Shown here: positions 55,749 to 64,000 of the stretch, piece by piece
How the letters are laid out: each line of letters begins with the position of its first letter
How positions within the stretch are numbered: position 1 is the stretch's first letter
Source: Saprospiraceae bacterium
GTDB lineage: Bacteria; Bacteroidota; Bacteroidia; Chitinophagales; Saprospiraceae
Reading direction: 5' to 3'
Assembly (NCBI GenBank): GCA_013001975.1
Contig: JABDKX010000030.1
Location: 1 to 64,000, forward strand
DNA length: 64,000 nucleotides
Notes under the pieces: generated by a model
The model's input: the letters and a program-made list of their open reading frames with translations, nothing else
What the model was told of the DNA's origin: nothing
Databases searched by the model: none
Program-made: the position numbers and the translations under genes

Positions 55749-57011
55749 ATGTTGCTATTAATAACCATACTTGTTTTTCTTTTGCTTTCTGCATTTTTCT
55801 CGGGATCAGAGATTGCTTTCGTTTCTGCAAATAAATTAGGCATAGCCATTAAGAAAGAGCAGCATACCAAGAAAGGTAAAATCATTTCACATTTTTATAA
55901 GAATAAAGAAGATTTTCTGAGTACAATGTTGGTAGGAAATAATATTGCCTTAGTGGCATTCACTTACTTTACTACCATTTTGCTCACACCAGTTGTTGAG
56001 CCTATCTCTGGAGATGGATTATTGGGGCTTCTCATATACACGTTAATTATAACCATTATCGTTCTATTATTTGGTGAATTTTTACCAAAAACCATTTTTG
56101 GAATGATTGCTACTCGTGCGCTTTTCTTTTGTGCGCGTCCATTATATTTTTTCAAAAAAATACTGGCCATACCTACATTTTTTATGACTGGACTTTCGAG
56201 TTTAATTTTAAAAAAGATTTTGAGAGTTCCTACGGACAATGTCGAAGCTGCATTTACAAGATTAGATTTGGAACACTACATTCATGATAGCCTTAGTGAT
56301 GACCAAGATGATATAGACAAAGACATATTAACCAATGCCTTGACATTAGGACATAATAATGTCGCCCATTGTATGGTGCCGAGAACAGAAATTGTTTCAG
56401 TAGATATCAACGCCAGTCTTGATGATGCATTAGAAGCTTTCAAAACTTCAAAAGTTTCGCGTGTGATCGTTTTGGACGGTGAAATTGATAATGTAGAAGG
56501 CTACATTCATCATCAACAACTTCTGGATGACCCAACCAGCATTAAAAGTATTTTATTGGATATTATCTATGTTCCTGAAGTTATGAACTTAAAAGATTTG
56601 ATGCTTCAATTTATTAAACAAGGTACGTCCATCGCATGTGTCGTTGATGAATTTGGAGGTACTGCAGGCATCATTACTTTAGAAGATATATTAGAAGAAA
56701 TATTTGGTGAAATCGAAGATGAACATGATGTTGAAGATTACATTATGCAGCAGATCAACGAAAATGAATACAGATTTTCAGGCAGATTAGAAATTGACTT
56801 TATAAATGAAAAATTTCCAGAAATGGGTTTTCCTGAAGGAGATTATCAAACTTTGTCAGGGTATGTAGTTATGACTTCTGAAACGATTCCAGATTTAAAT
56901 GAAGAAGTTACGCTAGGTCAATATACTTTTAAAGTTGAAAAAGTTGACGATACCAAAATCGACGTTCTTCATGTTCGTCGAAATCTTGAGGAAGAAGAGG
57001 AAGAAGTTTAA
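55749..57011 (+). CDS. CNNM/CBS-domain membrane protein (CorC/HlyC-like)
   Basis: A 420-residue protein with an N-terminal CNNM membrane domain (about 1-170, three to four spans, beginning AFFSGSEIAFVSANKL), a CBS pair (about 195-320, MVPRTEIVSVDINASLDDALEAF and IACVVDEFGGTAGIITLEDILEEIFGEI) and a C-terminal CorC_HlyC domain (about 335-410). Homologues are linked to Mg2+ efflux; GldE, a gliding protein, shares this architecture, but the usual ssb-gldE-gldD neighbourhood is missing, so I do not assign that name. It is convergent with the VTC gene, seven bases away. Confidence 0.88.
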   Translation: MLLLITILVFLLLSAFFSGSEIAFVSANKLGIAIKKEQHTKKGKIISHFYKNKEDFLSTMLVGNNIALVAFTYFTTILLTPVVEPISGDGLLGLLIYTLIITIIVLLFGEFLPKTIFGMIATRALFFCARPLYFFKKILAIPTFFMTGLSSLILKKILRVPTDNVEAAFTRLDLEHYIHDSLSDDQDDIDKDILTNALTLGHNNVAHCMVPRTEIVSVDINASLDDALEAFKTSKVSRVIVLDGEIDNVEGYIHHQQLLDDPTSIKSILLDIIYVPEVMNLKDLMLQFIKQGTSIACVVDEFGGTAGIITLEDILEEIFGEIEDEHDVEDYIMQQINENEYRFSGRLEIDFINEKFPEMGFPEGDYQTLSGYVVMTSETIPDLNEEVTLGQYTFKVEKVDDTKIDVLHVRRNLEEEEEEV

Positions 57012-57017
57012 GTCGAT

Positions 57018-57662
57018 CTAGTATACAAGATTTAAAATACCATTGACATACTTAGAATGCTTAGTTAACCTAAAAGGAAAGTGTGATGCAATTGCATTAA
57101 ATAACTTATGGTTTTCCTGATCAAACTTTATTTCTATTATTTGCTTTTCATCAATGAAGATTGGAGTGTCAATATTTCTAAAATTGTTTGGAAGCCAATA
57201 TGATACGTCATGATCAACAGTCAATCTAAATTTGTTGCTGTTGTCAATATAATAACTGCGATTATAGCTGTTAATTAAACTAGGAAATAAATCGGATCTT
57301 TTTAATTTTTCATTTACCTCTTTTGCGAGTTCGGGAACAGAGTTTGGATTTTCTAGCTCGAGATATTCTTTACAACCCAAAGCATTGTTTTTTATTTTAA
57401 ATTCTAATTTTCCATCAGTAAAGTTCTCAAAGTCACCATACCACCTGTATCTTATTTTAGTCCTGTTAGAAATTCCAGATAAATTTTCTTGACAAGATTG
57501 GAAATGCAAATTATCGAAGTAAACATTATTAACTCGTCGGTCTGGATAAGTCGTTTTAAATCCTGCTGGATGTAAATGCAAAACATGTAAAAACGAGGAA
57601 AATGCGATTGGGTCAATAGCATATTTTAACTCATATCTATATTCCGATAATTTCTTAGTCAT
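57018..57662 (-). CDS. VTC-domain polyphosphate polymerase-like protein
   Basis: A 214-residue stand-alone VTC (CYTH-like tunnel) domain. Conserved basic and acidic tunnel residues are visible: Lys13 (YELKYAI), YFDN (48-51), the alternating RTKIRYR (Arg67, Lys69, Arg71, Arg73), ExK in LEFKIK (Glu87, Lys89), Glu177/Lys179 in IIEIKF, and RLTKHSKYVNG (198-208) at the end. In yeast Vtc4 these bind ATP and the growing chain, making polyphosphate. There is no SPX domain and no membrane span. It overlaps the CotH-like gene by 8 bases. Polymerase activity is predicted, not shown. Confidence 0.88.
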   Translation of the reverse strand: MTKKLSEYRYELKYAIDPIAFSSFLHVLHLHPAGFKTTYPDRRVNNVYFDNLHFQSCQENLSGISNRTKIRYRWYGDFENFTDGKLEFKIKNNALGCKEYLELENPNSVPELAKEVNEKLKRSDLFPSLINSYNRSYYIDNSNKFRLTVDHDVSYWLPNNFRNIDTPIFIDEKQIIEIKFDQENHKLFNAIASHFPFRLTKHSKYVNGILNLVY

Positions 57663-60537
57663 TGATTATTAAAGATGACTTTTCTTCTATTAGGTAATTG
57701 CGTTTTACATTCTTTAGTTTGGTATCTTCTATTACAATTTTTGCTGGGCCAAACTCTGGTTTCTTCTGAAAAGCAGCTAAGCCAGTTTCACAATTATCAA
57801 TTGTTGAATTATATATTTTTAACAAGGAATTGTCTTTAGATGCAGCTCCAATTACGGCGCCATTGATATTACTAAACCTTACGGTAACTGTACTTTGTTC
57901 TCCGGCACTTATGCCTTTATCACCTGCTTTATCAATTGTTGTATTAACAACTTCAATGACTGACCCGGATACGTCAATAGCATCATTACCACTTTTGATA
58001 TATCGACAGTCTTTGATTTTTCCTTTGCAAAAATCTGCATCGAAAGCATCTCCAAATGTGCCGTAAAAGATACATTTATTCAATTCAAAATCTGATCGAA
58101 TTATGTTTAAAGCGTCTTCACAGTTATTGTTTCTGAATGAGACATTTGTAATATCCACATCACTTTCATAGAAATTAACGGCACCTGTTAAATTCCAATC
58201 TTCTTTAATAAAAGTATTTTGATTTTCGAATACAACATGTTTCAGTTCAGATTTTTCTTCTGCTTGCATAACGACGATACTTCCATTCTTACCATCTTCA
58301 CTATTAATCGTAATTGGGTTGTCTACATCTCCAATAAATTTTATCGGAGAATAACTAAAAATGCATCCATCACTATTAAAAGAAATTTCTGTGTCGCTAA
58401 ACATCCTAACTCTTTTATTCTCTCCAATAACTAACGGCTTATTAATGACGTGTGTACCTTTTTTAAAAACGACATTATTCTCATCATGATCAAGTATAGT
58501 TGTGTATTCATTAAGATCTGAAAGCGATAATTTTTGCCTGGGTGTCAATCCTTTTGGCGATGCCCAATTTACTATGTCAACTGTATGTATAGAATCTATT
58601 CCTAAAACTTGAAACTTTATTCTCTTTGCTGCTTTTGGAACTTGAAATTCTGTGTACGAAATAGAAGTGGATTTGTTTTGAGGATAAACTATTACACTTT
58701 CCTTTGATCTTTCATTTAGAAAAACATTTAGTGGAAATCCATGACTATTAAAAAGTTTTAACGTGGCTGTCTCACCCTCTATTTTTTCACGAAAAGCCAA
58801 CAAGCTTTTTTTGAACGCTGGAAGCGCTATGCGAATTTTTTTAGCTTTATTGAGTATCTCTTCTCGATCATATTTATACTTAGGCATTCTTTGATTTAAG
58901 AAATGCTCTCTTTCTATAATACCTTCATTTATTTCATCAAGGATGCGATCAATAAATTCAGGTTGAGAATATTCATTTAAATAATAAAAATACTCTTTGG
59001 CAAATTTATCATCATAGAATAATTGCTCTAAAGGCTCATAAGGATCGATTCTGTTTTTATAAAAGAATTCTGAATGGATATCATTAGCATAGGCATTCGG
59101 ATCTTCTGGTGTATACGCATCAAAACCTATAGGTTCCAAAAGTGATGTTACCGGGTTATAATAAAATCTTTGGTTATGCCATGTAACGGCATGGTGTGCT
59201 AAACAAACATCAACCAGAGCCATATATTTCGCCAATCGTTTGAGATCAAAAATCTGATCGACGGGTTTCAAATTATATTTGTATTGATTCATTAAATTTT
59301 GAGCAACATCAAAGTTGTTTTTTAGCGTTGGATTTTTTGCTAGTTTTCCTTCTTTAAAAGCCCTTACTTCTGACATCCAATAGGCTTTGTCTTTTTCTTC
59401 GATTTTTGGCAATGAACCTCCAAAATGTTTAGCTGTTCGTCTGGTTACATCCCAGATACGATCTTCTGTCAATTTTAAAATCGGTCCTTCTCTTCTTTGA
59501 CCATTTTCAACTAAGTTTTTCGTAAAGTGTTCTTCATATGAAAAAACGACAGGTTTGTTATTATTTTCTTGATAGTAGCAAAAGTCATATCGGGGATGTA
59601 ATACATCTGCATAATCTAAAAACTTGAAGAACACCCATTCTCTCAAAAACCCTCTCGTTCTCGGTTCCTGAATTGAAAAGCTTTGCATACCTAGCCAACT
59701 TTCCTCACTGTTCATATCTATTCTATATGAAGAATAATTACTGATATGATCTAACCAATCACCTTTGAGTCTCATGCTCAATTTTTTCTCTACACCATTA
59801 TCAATAATTTTCGCTTTGGTTTTGGTTCCATCATTATAAATAGTTCCTTGAGCAATTGACTTTTTGGTCATTTTTTTCAAGTAATCTTGAGCTTCTTTAT
59901 TAAGTTGTAAATGGAATGTATGAGGTACAAACTTTTGATACTTGAGTTGGATGGTATCATCAGGCATTTCTTTTATAAGAAAATCATCAAAGTATATCTC
60001 ATTAGGACCTTCTTCCATATAAGTATAAATCTTGATTTCATTAACAGGTAAATTGGAGGGCACTTGAAAATTGAGTTCTCTTTTATCCCAAAAATCACCA
60101 TTCCTTTCTACTGTTTTTGAAGTTGATTTATAAAAAACTTCTGGATCATCGCCAGATACAACCAAATGAGCAGTTACAGGATGTGGATTAATTGACCAAA
60201 CACTTACATTATATCTTCTTCCTTTAACTGGGTTTTTCATTATGTAAGTCATTCCAAACCTATTCTTGGCGTCTAGTTTGGAAGAATATTTTCCATTAAG
60301 TGCCTTTTCCTTCGATTGTGTATGTGCACCAAAAATCAAATTTTTGCCATTCTTAAATGCATCGCCTTCAACATTTTCAGCTCCGCAAAATATAACTTCT
60401 CCAGTAAATATATTTCCACTTTTTTTAGGCGTGTTATTTAGACCAAACTTAAGGTATACAACAAGTGCGAAAATCAATGCCAAGGCAATGATCCATTTCT
60501 TAGAATTATTATGATATGCCTTCCCTTTTACTATCAT
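57655..60537 (-). CDS. CotH-like kinase with C-terminal beta-helix
   Basis: A 960-residue membrane-anchored protein. Residues 14-32 form an N-terminal span; a beta domain (about 40-200) is followed by a CotH kinase-like region (about 210-590): GDWLDHISNYSSYRIDMNSE, then TWHNQRFYYNPVTSLLEPIGFDAYTPED near 447-470, the atypical active-site part of the family. The last third (about 680-960) is a right-handed beta-helix with regular short turns (SDVDITNVSFRNNNCEDALNI, SGNDAIDVSGS). CotH proteins are secreted-type kinases that phosphorylate surface proteins. Here it is fused to a carbohydrate-binding-like helix and coupled by overlaps to VTC and DUF4956 genes. Confidence 0.85.
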   Translation of the reverse strand: MIVKGKAYHNNSKKWIIALALIFALVVYLKFGLNNTPKKSGNIFTGEVIFCGAENVEGDAFKNGKNLIFGAHTQSKEKALNGKYSSKLDAKNRFGMTYIMKNPVKGRRYNVSVWSINPHPVTAHLVVSGDDPEVFYKSTSKTVERNGDFWDKRELNFQVPSNLPVNEIKIYTYMEEGPNEIYFDDFLIKEMPDDTIQLKYQKFVPHTFHLQLNKEAQDYLKKMTKKSIAQGTIYNDGTKTKAKIIDNGVEKKLSMRLKGDWLDHISNYSSYRIDMNSEESWLGMQSFSIQEPRTRGFLREWVFFKFLDYADVLHPRYDFCYYQENNNKPVVFSYEEHFTKNLVENGQRREGPILKLTEDRIWDVTRRTAKHFGGSLPKIEEKDKAYWMSEVRAFKEGKLAKNPTLKNNFDVAQNLMNQYKYNLKPVDQIFDLKRLAKYMALVDVCLAHHAVTWHNQRFYYNPVTSLLEPIGFDAYTPEDPNAYANDIHSEFFYKNRIDPYEPLEQLFYDDKFAKEYFYYLNEYSQPEFIDRILDEINEGIIEREHFLNQRMPKYKYDREEILNKAKKIRIALPAFKKSLLAFREKIEGETATLKLFNSHGFPLNVFLNERSKESVIVYPQNKSTSISYTEFQVPKAAKRIKFQVLGIDSIHTVDIVNWASPKGLTPRQKLSLSDLNEYTTILDHDENNVVFKKGTHVINKPLVIGENKRVRMFSDTEISFNSDGCIFSYSPIKFIGDVDNPITINSEDGKNGSIVVMQAEEKSELKHVVFENQNTFIKEDWNLTGAVNFYESDVDITNVSFRNNNCEDALNIIRSDFELNKCIFYGTFGDAFDADFCKGKIKDCRYIKSGNDAIDVSGSVIEVVNTTIDKAGDKGISAGEQSTVTVRFSNINGAVIGAASKDNSLLKIYNSTIDNCETGLAAFQKKPEFGPAKIVIEDTKLKNVKRNYLIEEKSSLIIND

Positions 60538-61208
60538 ATAACCATATCAGGTTGATCCATTATACTTACTTTTACATTTTCATCTTTTGCCTTTAATGCT
60601 GCAGATAAGTCATTTATATCTTTAATACTGTTAGCTTTAGACAAAAAACATGCAAGCATACCGTTAGCATCTTTTTCCATACGCTTAAATTCTACATGAG
60701 AACAATGCTCCGACATGATTGATGATAATGTAGAAACATCTAAATTGGCAGTTGTAATATTAATAAGCATCTTGTTTTTTGATTCGAAAGATTTGGCACC
60801 AATACTTGTATTGAAGTAAATCAAAGGGAGAATTATGAAGATCGCTAAAATGGCAAGTATGGGTTTGTTTGCTCCACAAGTCAATCCAACGCCAATAATT
60901 AAAAATATGTAAGTTAACTCTTCAGGTTCTTTTATAGCTGCTCTAAATCTGACTATTGATAAGGCTCCAACCAAACCTAATGAAAGTGCAATTGAGGCTT
61001 GTACTACGGTTATAATTAATAATGTTGCCAATGCCATAGGAACAAAAATTATGGCAAATTTTTCTCGATTAGAAAAGCTTTTACCAAATTTTATATAGAA
61101 CCATTTGATTATTAAACTCAATATGGTTGCAATGACCATATTTATAATAAAATCAAGGATATTAACTGTATTGGTAAAGTCAGCCAAGTACTCTTCGAAT
61201 TTCAACAT
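60534..61208 (-). CDS. DUF4956 membrane protein
   Basis: A 224-residue protein of unknown function. About four spans lie in residues 16-135. The family hallmark is seen just after span 3: GLVGALSIVRFRAAIKEPEE (78-97). A soluble C-terminal domain (about 140-224) with a ferredoxin-like beta-alpha pattern (LINITTANLDVSTLSSIMSEH) faces one side of the membrane. DUF4956, VTC and CotH genes occur together in many bacteria, suggesting a membrane partner for the polymerase. It overlaps the CotH-like gene by 4 bases and follows the phosphoesterase by 42. Confidence 0.9.
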   Translation of the reverse strand: MLKFEEYLADFTNTVNILDFIINMVIATILSLIIKWFYIKFGKSFSNREKFAIIFVPMALATLLIITVVQASIALSLGLVGALSIVRFRAAIKEPEELTYIFLIIGVGLTCGANKPILAILAIFIILPLIYFNTSIGAKSFESKNKMLINITTANLDVSTLSSIMSEHCSHVEFKRMEKDANGMLACFLSKANSIKDINDLSAALKAKDENVKVSIMDQPDMVI

Positions 61209-61250
61209 TAGCTTTAGTTTTTATTTTTACGTTAAGCGAATGTGAAATTA

Positions 61251-62180
61251 TTATAAATTCTCTAAAGGGATATACTCTCCATTAAAAGATTTATCAATAT
61301 TGTCGAATTTGAATATAAGAACAGAGTCTGGCTCAGAGTTATACTTAGAAATTAATACATCATTATTGGTCTTAAGAACTGAGTTGTTGATTCCAGTTAC
61401 ATAATACTGAATATCAGAATAGCCTTTTTGATAAAAAGTTTTTTGATATTGACCTCCATCTCCAGCAACACAGATAACATTGATACCTTGATTTTGAATT
61501 TCTTTTAGCTTGTTAAAATATTCTGTACGAAATGTACTTAACTTTCCACAGTAAAAACTCATCCATGCTGCCTTTTGATTTCCTATTCTTTCATAATTGG
61601 TCAAGGGTTGTTCACAATCAGACCAAATAGCTTGGTGAGAAAAAATAATAAGATTATCAATTTGACCTTCAGAGATTAAAATTTGATCTAATTGATCGTG
61701 GAAAAAATCACCCTGATTTGCTCTCCACTCGCAACTATCTTTCATTAAATCATGCGTCATCTGAGTATTGAGTACAATAACCTGCCCCGCCTCGAAGTCG
61801 TAACTATAATAACTATCCCGATTGGTAATATTCTGTATAAACTCAAAATTTCCATTTCGAATATCATGATTACCCAAAGCCCATAGTGTATGAGCAGATT
61901 CTAAGTTAAAATGGTGATCAAGATATTTTATCGTTTCTGATGATTTTGTAGTTTCAGAACAGATATCACCTCCTAGCCAAATTCCTTTATAATTCTTAAA
62001 GTTTACTTTTTCTAGTCGTTTGTCAATTCTGCTCCCGTCTGCCGTCCAGTCATAGATGTGCCCTAAAACAACATAAGTTTTTTGAGACTCTATTTTTTCA
62101 AAATTTTGGCATGAGAAGAAAAGTATTGTTGCGATTGACAGCAACGTAAGAAAATGATTCATTTGAAGTGAAGAAATCAT
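61251..62180 (-). CDS. Metallophosphoesterase-like lipoprotein with altered metal motifs
   Basis: A 309-residue calcineurin-like phosphoesterase with a lipoprotein signal (lipobox Cys near residue 24 in ATILFFSC). Motif 2 GGDIC (70-74), motif 3 GNHDIR (103-108) and motif 4 FSHQAIW are intact. Motif 1, normally DxH, reads GHIYDW (40-45), and the final GHxH reads VAGDGGQY, so the two-metal site must be built differently. The start at 62180 overlaps the GT2 gene by 4 bases; Met7 (62162) would also give the signal. The substrate is unknown; a lipid- or sugar-linked phosphate is plausible from context. Confidence 0.83.
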   Translation of the reverse strand: MISSLQMNHFLTLLSIATILFFSCQNFEKIESQKTYVVLGHIYDWTADGSRIDKRLEKVNFKNYKGIWLGGDICSETTKSSETIKYLDHHFNLESAHTLWALGNHDIRNGNFEFIQNITNRDSYYSYDFEAGQVIVLNTQMTHDLMKDSCEWRANQGDFFHDQLDQILISEGQIDNLIIFSHQAIWSDCEQPLTNYERIGNQKAAWMSFYCGKLSTFRTEYFNKLKEIQNQGINVICVAGDGGQYQKTFYQKGYSDIQYYVTGINNSVLKTNNDVLISKYNSEPDSVLIFKFDNIDKSFNGEYIPLENL

Positions 62181-62923
62181 TTTTTAGTATATATCTTTGA
62201 TTTAATGAGGCCAATTTTATTAATTCTATGGGAAAGTGATACTGCTAGAACACCCAAACCGTATTTAATACTTCTCTTTAAATTTATTGAAGATGCTTCA
62301 TCAAAATACTTTGTTGGACATGTGACTTCTCCAATATCAAAACCATGGTAGACAATCTGTGAAAGCATTTGGTTATCAAAAACAAAATCATCAGAATTGG
62401 CATTAAAATTTATCGATTCTAAGACCTCTCTGCTAAACGCTCTGTAGCCAGTATGGTATTCAGATAATTTGTAATTGATAAGGATATTTTGAAAAAGTGT
62501 CAAAAAGCGATTAGCAATATATTTATAGATCGGCATTCCTCCCTTTAAAGCTCCTTTACCCAAAATTCTAGACCCTAATACAACTGGATACAATTCATCT
62601 CCAATGATATTTACCATTGAAGGAATCAGTTTGGGCGTATATTGATAATCTGGATGCAACATAATAACGATGTCACCACCTAAATCTAATGCTTTATTAT
62701 ACAGAGACTTTTGATTTCCACCATACCCTTTATTGTTATCATGCTTGATCACATGTTGAATGCCTATTGACTTGGCCAATTCAACCGTATTGTCTGTGCT
62801 AGCATCATCACAGAGAATTACCTCGTCAACTAAATTGAAAGGAATTTCATTATATGTTTTCTCTAGAGTAGCCGCGGCATTATAAGCTGGCAAGACTGCA
62901 ATTACTTTTTTATTATTGTACAT
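62177..62923 (-). CDS. Family 2 glycosyltransferase (dolichyl-phosphate-sugar synthase-like)
   Basis: A 248-residue GT-A fold enzyme. The N terminus VIAVLPAYNAAATLEKTY, the nucleotide-binding LCDDASTDNTVELA and the metal-binding HPDYQY (where DxD usually sits) match polyprenyl-phosphate mannosyl/glucosyltransferase-like GT2 proteins; FRAFSREV-like GYRAFSREVL follows. There are no C-terminal spans, so it acts at the inner face of the membrane. It is coupled to the phosphoesterase by an ATGA overlap and follows a polytopic membrane protein, a typical pair for surface-glycan sugar transfer. Confidence 0.92.
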   Translation of the reverse strand: MYNNKKVIAVLPAYNAAATLEKTYNEIPFNLVDEVILCDDASTDNTVELAKSIGIQHVIKHDNNKGYGGNQKSLYNKALDLGGDIVIMLHPDYQYTPKLIPSMVNIIGDELYPVVLGSRILGKGALKGGMPIYKYIANRFLTLFQNILINYKLSEYHTGYRAFSREVLESINFNANSDDFVFDNQMLSQIVYHGFDIGEVTCPTKYFDEASSINLKRSIKYGLGVLAVSLSHRINKIGLIKSKIYTKK

Positions 62924-63036
62924 TTTCTATTAGAATTAAGCTTATAATTATGGCAAATGTATCCTAATTTATTTGACTTTATAAATAAGTGATTCAATGA
63001 ATTTATTTTTTTTATCTGCTTGTCTTTTTATTGCAG

Positions 63037-63999
63037 TTATTTCTTCATATAAATTTCGCAAATACTTTTTCTATTTTTAATGGTCTTTACTTTTTCCCAT
63101 ACTTTCTTATCTATAAATTTTCGATGGGTTTCCAATGATAATTCCAAGTTAGACAGAATCCATACATCCTTATCAGATTTTCTAAATGACTCCACATCCA
63201 AAAATTCTTGTCCTTCTTTCACATACCTACAATTGGCATTTGTCAATATTGCCCTTTCTATAAAATTTGCTTCGATTGGCACATCTTTATCCACATTATC
63301 ATTTAAATATTTAACAAGACTTTTGTGATTTTTAATCACATCTGCATATCCAGTATCTGTATCTCCAAATTCACGTTTTTGATTTCGCCCAAGCGTCATA
63401 ATTAACATAATGGCTATCAGAACATACTGTATTTTCCAATTGTAAACTTTCATCAGCTCGTTTAAAACAAACGAGAAAATAATCGAATAGAAAATAATAA
63501 TGATGATGGTATATCTGACTGAATAGAAATTGGCAGCAGAAAAAAGAAGGTAACCAAGTATAAAAAACCAGCCAATACAAATAAACTTTTTCTGCAACGC
63601 TGATTTATACTTCAAGTGAAGTAATCCAATCCCGATTGTTATCATCAATATAAATCCTGGACCGAAAACATTTTTATGAGGTATATTAAATCCTAAAAAT
63701 AAAATTATAGCGAAAATCACCACTTTTATATAAGTATTTATTCTCTTATCATGAGGGTTTTGAAGCTTTAACAATTTACATAAGGCACCTATAAACAAAA
63801 GACTAAAAACAAATAGATATCGGGCATCAAATATTGTTCTGTAATACTGAGAAAATTTATTTGAAACACTTCGCAGGTTTAAATCAATATGCCCAACATG
63901 AGCAGGAAATAAATACCAGCCTAACGAAATTTTTTGTTGAATGAAATGCCCCAAAATAAATACCAAAGGAATACTTGCTAATAAATATCGACGATAAGA
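63037..63999 (-). CDS. Polytopic membrane protein, possible GT39/ArnT-like glycosyltransferase (5' end outside window)
   Basis: The frame continues past the right edge, so only the C-terminal 320 or so residues are visible. They hold about six to eight hydrophobic segments, then a soluble C-terminal domain (about the last 100 residues, with KSLVKYLNDNVDKDVPIEANFIERAILTNANC and DVWILSNLEL). The pattern of spans followed by a periplasmic alpha/beta domain fits lipid-phosphate-sugar dependent glycosyltransferases such as PMT/ArnT types. The catalytic N-terminal part lies outside the window, so the family is not certain. A GT2 gene 113 bases downstream could supply its polyprenyl-phosphate sugar. 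Confidence 0.6.
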   Translation of the reverse strand, partial: SYRRYLLASIPLVFILGHFIQQKISLGWYLFPAHVGHIDLNLRSVSNKFSQYYRTIFDARYLFVFSLLFIGALCKLLKLQNPHDKRINTYIKVVIFAIILFLGFNIPHKNVFGPGFILMITIGIGLLHLKYKSALQKKFICIGWFFILGYLLFSAANFYSVRYTIIIIIFYSIIFSFVLNELMKVYNWKIQYVLIAIMLIMTLGRNQKREFGDTDTGYADVIKNHKSLVKYLNDNVDKDVPIEANFIERAILTNANCRYVKEGQEFLDVESFRKSDKDVWILSNLELSLETHRKFIDKKVWEKVKTIKNRKSICEIYMKK

Positions 64000-64000
64000 A

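Noticed and set aside
55749-57011. Assignment of the CNNM/CBS protein as GldE
   Set aside because: The architecture fits, but neither ssb nor gldD is nearby and sequence alone does not separate GldE from general CorC/HlyC proteins.
1-64000. tRNA, rRNA, IS elements, prophage or integrase genes
   Set aside because: I looked for T-loop-like motifs, transposase or integrase signatures and terminal repeats and found none that could be supported.

Overview
The window is one stretch of an AT-rich chromosome from a Bacteroidota bacterium, most likely a free-living, probably marine, gliding or surface-associated member near Saprospiria or Chitinophagia. The evidence is the gldB lipoprotein gene, several proteins with type IX secretion (T9SS) C-terminal sorting domains, Bacteroidota-type promoters (TTG about 19-23 nt before TAnnTTTG), scarce Shine-Dalgarno sites, several TTG starts, and typical Bacteroidota neighbourhoods (acpP-fabF-rnc, TPR-DUF4292-LytM, uppS-bamA, nadE-gldB). 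The placement within the phylum is inference. I see no rRNA, tRNA, CRISPR array, IS element, phage or plasmid gene.

Layout. 1-3 kb: dapA, a GH113-like secreted glycosidase and an unknown lipoprotein. 3-5.7 kb: a TPR/HisKA_2 sensor kinase overlapping its LytTR response regulator. 5.7-9 kb (minus): acpP, fabF, rnc and a YdjM-like membrane hydrolase, with a strong hairpin terminator between acpP and fabF. 9.3-15.4 kb (plus): pyk, a TPR protein, a DUF4292 lipoprotein, a degenerate LytM protein and hflX. 15.4-19 kb (minus): uppS and bamA. 19-21.7 kb (plus): small lipoprotein, WecA/MraY-like transferase, crcB, CBS protein. 21.8-28.9 kb (minus): nadE, gldB, an isopenicillin-N-synthase-like oxygenase and ileS. 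29-32.9 kb (plus): dnaX, a Crp/Fnr regulator, pyrD and a candidate 35-residue membrane peptide. 33-38 kb: nadC, two T9SS cargo proteins flanking a decayed third one, then PadR and PspC-domain genes. 38-44.8 kb (minus): a very large lipoprotein (cytochrome c, PA14, beta-propeller, DUF1080), an MFS transporter and a cation/proton antiporter. 45-51 kb: recX, a HAD hydrolase and glyS on minus; phoH, osmC and aroA on plus. 51-57 kb: a T9SS metalloprotease with MopE repeats, rlmN and a CNNM/CBS protein.

57-64 kb (minus) is the most unusual part. It reads as one transcription block: a polytopic membrane protein cut by the window edge, a GT2 glycosyltransferase, an atypical metallophosphoesterase, a DUF4956 membrane protein, a CotH-like kinase fused to a beta-helix, and a minimal VTC (polyphosphate polymerase) domain protein. 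The last five are overlapping or within 42 nt of each other. Together they suggest an uncharacterised envelope phosphate or polyphosphate-linked modification system.

Most of the rest is housekeeping. Points of interest are ileS, whose class I signature is GIHH rather than HxGH, the large PQQ/DUF1080 lipoprotein with a perfect palindrome upstream, the T9SS pseudogene remnant and the acpP-fabF attenuator.
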